Part shown: one piece after another, positions 14,018 through 16,979 of the stretch | Numbering within the stretch: the first letter of the stretch is position 1 | Layout: every line of letters begins with the position of its first letter | NCBI GenBank assembly: GCA_028695865.1 | Contig: JAQVID010000012.1 | Coordinates: forward strand, 1-16,979 | Length of the DNA stretch: 16,979 nucleotides | Direction of reading: 5' to 3' | Source of the DNA: Thermoguttaceae bacterium | GTDB lineage: Bacteria > Planctomycetota > Planctomycetia > Pirellulales > Thermoguttaceae | Notes under the pieces: model-generated | Databases searched by the model: none | What the model was told of the DNA's origin: nothing | What the model saw: only the letters and a program-made list of their open reading frames with translations | Program-made: the position numbers and the translations under genes

Positions 14018-15073
14018 ATGATTTACAGAACAATAGGAAGCAGCGGAATAGAAGCATCGGTGATTGGGCTGGGTACATTTCCACTGGGCGGCTGGATGTG
14101 GGGTGGCATTGATGAATCAGCGGCAATTGATTCCATTCATTGCGCGCTTGATCATGGTATCAATCTCATTGATACGGCCCCTTTGTACGGATATGGTTTG
14201 GCGGAAGAACTGATCGGCAAAGCGATTACCGGTCGAAAGCGGGAGAATATTGTTATCGCGACCAAATGCGGACTTCGCTTTGATCGTTCCAATTGGTCGT
14301 GTGGAGAAGGAGAGCATCATTTCTATTATAATGAATACGGAATCACGGAGGATACGCGGGCAAAACAATGTCGCCGGTTTCTTCGCGCCGATTCAATAAT
14401 GAAAGAGGCGGAAGACTCTCTTCGACGACTTCGTACTGATTATATAGACGTTTACTTTACTCATGCTCCGGACGCGACAACTCCCATCGAAGAAACGGTG
14501 ACCGCTCTGGTCCGGCTCAAGGAACAGGGGAAAATTCGGGCCATTGGCTGTTCCAATGTATCGGCGGGCCTGTTCCAAAAGTACCTTAATCAGTGTGTGC
14601 TCGACGCAAATCAGGAGCGATTGAGTTTGATTGACCAAACCGTATTGCACAACGGCTTGTTTGATCTGTGCAACAGGAACAAGGTTAGTTTTTTTGCTTA
14701 TTCTCCGTTGGAAAATGGTTTATTAACGGGAGAAATGCAGCCGGATCGCAAGTACCCCGGCGGTGATCTTCGCAAAGATTCGCCCCGTTTTTCCGCGGCT
14801 AATATAAGAAACGTCAATGCTCTCCTGAACGGTTTTGACTCCCTTAAAAGGAAATATGCCATGACGACGGCACAACTGGTCCTGTCCTGGATCGTATCGC
14901 AAAATTCATCGTCCCACGTCCTTTGTGGAATGCGATCACGGCGAAGTGTTGAAGCCAACGTCGCCGCAGGAAATATTATACTCACCGGGTCCGAACGCGA
15001 TTTTATGACTGCTCGGGCACAACGTGAACAATTCGTTGGAAACGATCTTGTTTTCGACCTCGCTTCCAGTTAA
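14018..15073 (+). CDS. Aldo/keto reductase
   Basis: A 351-residue NAD(P)H-dependent oxidoreductase of the AKR superfamily (TIM barrel). The catalytic tetrad is complete: D52 and Y57 in IDTAPLYGYG, K83 in ATKCG, H149 in YFTHAPD. Other family motifs are GTFPLGGW near the start, GKIRAIGCSNVS, and FFAYSPLENGLLTG. The cofactor-binding C-terminus (LCGMRSRRSVEANVAA) is present. The loop after K83, around 87-117, is longer than in many AKRs and contains FDRSNWSCGEG and HHFYYNEYG; it probably shapes the substrate pocket. Relatives act on sugars and sugar-derived aldehydes. It is the first gene downstream of the candidate operator, and together with the SMP-30-like protein suggests redox plus lactone chemistry on sugars. 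The Shine-Dalgarno (AAGG) is rather distant, at 12 bases. Confidence 0.93.
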   Translation: MIYRTIGSSGIEASVIGLGTFPLGGWMWGGIDESAAIDSIHCALDHGINLIDTAPLYGYGLAEELIGKAITGRKRENIVIATKCGLRFDRSNWSCGEGEHHFYYNEYGITEDTRAKQCRRFLRADSIMKEAEDSLRRLRTDYIDVYFTHAPDATTPIEETVTALVRLKEQGKIRAIGCSNVSAGLFQKYLNQCVLDANQERLSLIDQTVLHNGLFDLCNRNKVSFFAYSPLENGLLTGEMQPDRKYPGGDLRKDSPRFSAANIRNVNALLNGFDSLKRKYAMTTAQLVLSWIVSQNSSSHVLCGMRSRRSVEANVAAGNIILTGSERDFMTARAQREQFVGNDLVFDLASS

Positions 15074-15092
15074 TTTCATATTGCAGTTACGT

Positions 15093-15136
15093 AGTATTCC
15101 CTGGCGGAATTGGATATTCAATCCTGCCGGAATATT
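15093..15136 (+). repeat. Intercistronic RNA hairpin
   Basis: AGTATTCC (15093-15100) pairs with GGAATATT (15129-15136; one G-U). Inside, GGC (15103-15105) pairs with GCC (15126-15128), and ATTG (15109-15112) pairs with CAAT (15119-15122), closing a 6-nt loop. There is one small bulge and one mismatch near the middle. It lies 19 nt after the reductase stop and 22 nt before the strong Shine-Dalgarno of the next gene. It has no U tract, so it is more likely an mRNA-stability or processing element than a terminator. Confidence 0.5.
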
Positions 15137-15170
15137 GACCTGATACCAAGCCAAAAAGAAGGAGGGAAAA

Positions 15171-16322
15171 ATGAAAATAAAATGGTTAACCCTGGTCGGT
15201 ACCGCTGTTTTGCTTTTGACAAGTACGGTGGCAATGACAGACGCGAAGGAACCCAATCCGTTATATAAACCATCGATTTACGCGGTATTGCCGGATGATA
15301 TGTTCGGGCCCGACGCTCTCTGTTGGGACGCGGTTCATCGTAATCTGTATTTAAGCGTTCCGAATTTTACATTCGATCCTGCATCGCCGCTCAAAGCTCC
15401 CGCGTGTCTGGCTTTGATTCGGAGTGACGGTTCAGTCGAAAAACAGTTCGATTTTCCTGTCATGGACGGAATGAAATCGACCGGGTGTATGGGCATTGAT
15501 TTTGGCCCCGATGGCAACCTTTACGTATGTGACAACCAATATTTTTTCAATCCGGAATGGAAGTCGCGCATCTTGCGAGTGATTTTTCGGGACGGGCGGC
15601 CAACAGGCAAGGTTCAGGTGGTTGTCAACGGACTGAAAGTGGCCAACGCAATACTCTGGGATGGCAACCGCGTTTTCGTTACGGATACGATACTTGACGA
15701 GCCGGGCAAATACGGGTCCGGCGGCATCTGGATGTTCTCGAAAGAGGAATTGCTTTCCGCAGGTACAGACGCGAAACATCCGGCGATTCAGGTCGCAAAA
15801 CGGGGTGATAAACGACTCATTCTTGTTGCCGATTGCGACGATATCGGGCGTAACAACAATTGTGGGGCCGACGGTATCACCAAGGACAAAAACGGAATTT
15901 ATTATTTCGGCAATTATGGCGATGGTGGTATGTTTCGTTTTCGTTTCGACAACCAAGGCAAGGCGGAAATGCAGAAGATACACCCGGGCGGCAAGTTCTT
16001 CCGCTGTGTCGATGGAATCTGCTTTGATTCGGAAACGAACAAGGTCTATATAACGGATTCGGCGGACAATGCCATTTGGGCCTTTACTCCCCCGAAGTGG
16101 GGCGAATCGGTCAATTTCGAACGGATTTGGGAAAATGAGGATACCGATGGGGCTGACGGATCGCTTGATCTTCCGTGCGAATGCCGCGTTGTCGACGGTC
16201 GATTGATTATCACGAATCAGGATGTCGGAGTCGGTTCCGGTGGAAAATGTCAAAAGACCGACAAACCGTATACACTTTCCGTAATTGAGATCGGTAAACA
16301 CCCTGATGTAAAAAAAAAGTAA
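15171..16322 (+). CDS. Secreted SMP-30/gluconolactonase-like beta-propeller protein
   Basis: A 383-residue exported protein with a signal peptide (KIK, hydrophobic core about 5-22, probable cleavage after TDA at 23-25). The mature part is a repeated-blade propeller of the SMP-30/gluconolactonase type. Blades are marked by GIDFGPDGNLYVCDN (108-122), NAILWDGNRVFVTDT (159-173), GADGITKDKNGIYYFGNYGD (232-251) and DGICFDSETNKVYITDSADN (281-300), with Asp/Asn residues where the family binds its divalent metal. Likely chemistry is hydrolysis of a sugar lactone or related ester in the periplasm. The start is supported by a very strong Shine-Dalgarno (AAGGAGG, five bases upstream). The gene ends in three Lys codons within A9-G and then TAA, and the hydrolase frame begins there. 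See the slippery-site entry. Confidence 0.87.
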   Translation: MKIKWLTLVGTAVLLLTSTVAMTDAKEPNPLYKPSIYAVLPDDMFGPDALCWDAVHRNLYLSVPNFTFDPASPLKAPACLALIRSDGSVEKQFDFPVMDGMKSTGCMGIDFGPDGNLYVCDNQYFFNPEWKSRILRVIFRDGRPTGKVQVVVNGLKVANAILWDGNRVFVTDTILDEPGKYGSGGIWMFSKEELLSAGTDAKHPAIQVAKRGDKRLILVADCDDIGRNNNCGADGITKDKNGIYYFGNYGDGGMFRFRFDNQGKAEMQKIHPGGKFFRCVDGICFDSETNKVYITDSADNAIWAFTPPKWGESVNFERIWENEDTDGADGSLDLPCECRVVDGRLIITNQDVGVGSGGKCQKTDKPYTLSVIEIGKHPDVKKK

Positions 16323-16335
16323 TTCCGCCGGGAAT
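16313..16335 (+). promoter_or_regulatory. Possible -1 frameshift site joining SMP-30 and hydrolase genes
   Basis: The zero frame reads AAA AAA AAG TAA, so A AAA AAG (16313-16319) is in the same phase as the E. coli dnaX slippery heptamer. The hydrolase lies in the -1 frame, open from 16307 through this point. A small hairpin, ATTCC-GCCG-GGAAT (16322-16335), starts two bases downstream. The nine-A run could equally promote RNA polymerase slippage. A sequencing error in the homopolymer cannot be excluded. Confidence 0.45.
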
Positions 16336-16342
16336 CGTTCAG

Positions 16343-16979
16343 TTGAGTAACATTCCGTATGTCCCCAACGGTGCAGCCACACAATCGCTCGATCTGTATT
16401 TGCCTTCGGATTACAAAAAGCGAAAGGAGCCACTTCCCTGGGTTTTATTTATTCATGGGGGCGGCTGGTTCACGGGAGACAAGGATCAGGACCATTACAT
16501 GTTACACGGAACCCGGTGGGTCATTTTAAATAATGGTTACGCGGTTGCCTCGGTCAATTATCGCCTTTCGGGTGAAAGTCCGTTTCCCTCGCAGATACGC
16601 GATTGCAAAACGGCCCTGCGATTTCTTAAGGCTCACGCGAAAGAGTATGGACTTGATACACGACGAATCGGCGTTTGGGGTGGTTCCGCCGGAGGGAATC
16701 TGGCGTCGTTACTTGGGACGTCAACGAATGTCCCGGAGTTCGAAACAGGTTACTGGTCGGAACAGACATCCCAGGTCGCCGCCGTTTGCGATTTCTGTGG
16801 CAAGACGGATTTGCTTATGATCGCCGATGATCCGCAGCGGGAAAAAACGCCCTTGTATTCACAGATCAATCAATATTTGGGCGGAGAAATCGGGAGCAGA
16901 CGGGAAGCGGCCCAAAAGGCAAGTCCCGTATTTTGGGTGTCCGATCAAACGCCCCCCTTTTTGATTGTGCATGGAACCG
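16343..16979 (+). CDS. Alpha/beta hydrolase (esterase/lipase family), 3' end outside window
   Basis: Partial, 212 codons visible. Numbered from the TTG at 16343, it shows LDLYLPSD, the oxyanion-hole motif HGGGW (38-42), VNYRLS (71-76) and the nucleophile elbow GGSAGGN (S115), all typical of the BD-FAE/Aes-type carboxylesterases. The visible end, PPFLIVHGT, normally precedes the catalytic Asp, which with His would lie beyond the window. There is no ATG in frame before 16498, already past HGGGW, so the start is either TTG 16343 (weak GGA upstream) or translation enters by -1 frameshift from the SMP-30 gene. Codons upstream of the TTG (VIPPGIVQ) look like family sequence, which favours fusion. 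Alone it has no signal peptide, although many planctomycete relatives are secreted. A likely role is deacylation of plant polysaccharide or a sugar ester. Confidence 0.8.
   Translation, partial: MSNIPYVPNGAATQSLDLYLPSDYKKRKEPLPWVLFIHGGGWFTGDKDQDHYMLHGTRWVILNNGYAVASVNYRLSGESPFPSQIRDCKTALRFLKAHAKEYGLDTRRIGVWGGSAGGNLASLLGTSTNVPEFETGYWSEQTSQVAAVCDFCGKTDLLMIADDPQREKTPLYSQINQYLGGEIGSRREAAQKASPVFWVSDQTPPFLIVHGT

Noticed and set aside
15432..16433. 333-codon ORF antisense to the SMP-30 and esterase genes
   Set aside because: It covers two genes with clear motifs on the plus strand and shows no family motif of its own.

Overview
The window most likely comes from a planctomycete (Planctomycetota). This is inferred from protein families only. 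The signs are an ECF sigma factor of the divergent planctomycete type next to a membrane Ser/Thr kinase with WD40 repeats, a LacI-like sensor fused to an AraC DNA-binding domain (XylR type), secreted SMP-30 and esterase proteins, an autotransporter-like barrel, and anchored proteins of no recognised family. I see no rRNA, tRNA, CRISPR array, transposase or phage gene. It looks like ordinary chromosome with several lineage-specific genes.

Layout. (1) 14-4356, all on the minus strand: VanZ-like membrane protein, ECF sigma factor, then a 975-residue kinase-TM-WD40 protein. This is a probable signalling module. (2) 4669-6301, plus strand: an N-terminally anchored protein of unknown function and, 22 bp later, a signal-peptide-bearing predicted outer-membrane barrel. 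(3) 6352-10207, housekeeping: RlmM-like 23S rRNA methyltransferase (minus), homoserine dehydrogenase (plus) with a long leader, and tRNA-dihydrouridine synthase (minus). The last two converge on a shared AT-rich hairpin. (4) 10352-11766, plus strand: a TPR lipoprotein translationally coupled, through a TTG start overlapping its TGA stop, to an anchored protein of unknown function. (5) 11910-12326, minus: an ExbD/TolR protein with no ExbB/TolQ beside it. (6) 12585-16979: a XylR-type regulator diverging from aldo/keto reductase, secreted SMP-30-like beta-propeller and alpha/beta hydrolase (cut by the window end).

Region 6 is the most coherent system. The divergent gap holds a good minus-strand promoter for the regulator, a plausible plus-strand promoter for the reductase, and between them two identical 10-bp direct repeats exactly 20 bp apart, the spacing expected for an AraC-type dimer. 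A sugar- or lactone-responsive oxidation/hydrolysis cassette is the natural reading, but the substrate is not visible.

The most unusual point is the junction of the last two genes. The SMP-30 gene ends on A9-G-TAA, which contains the dnaX-type heptamer A AAA AAG in the zero frame. A -1 shift there runs without a stop into the hydrolase, which has no ATG before its oxyanion-hole motif and no signal peptide of its own. This could be programmed production of a secreted propeller-esterase fusion, a TTG-started separate gene, or a one-base error in the A run.
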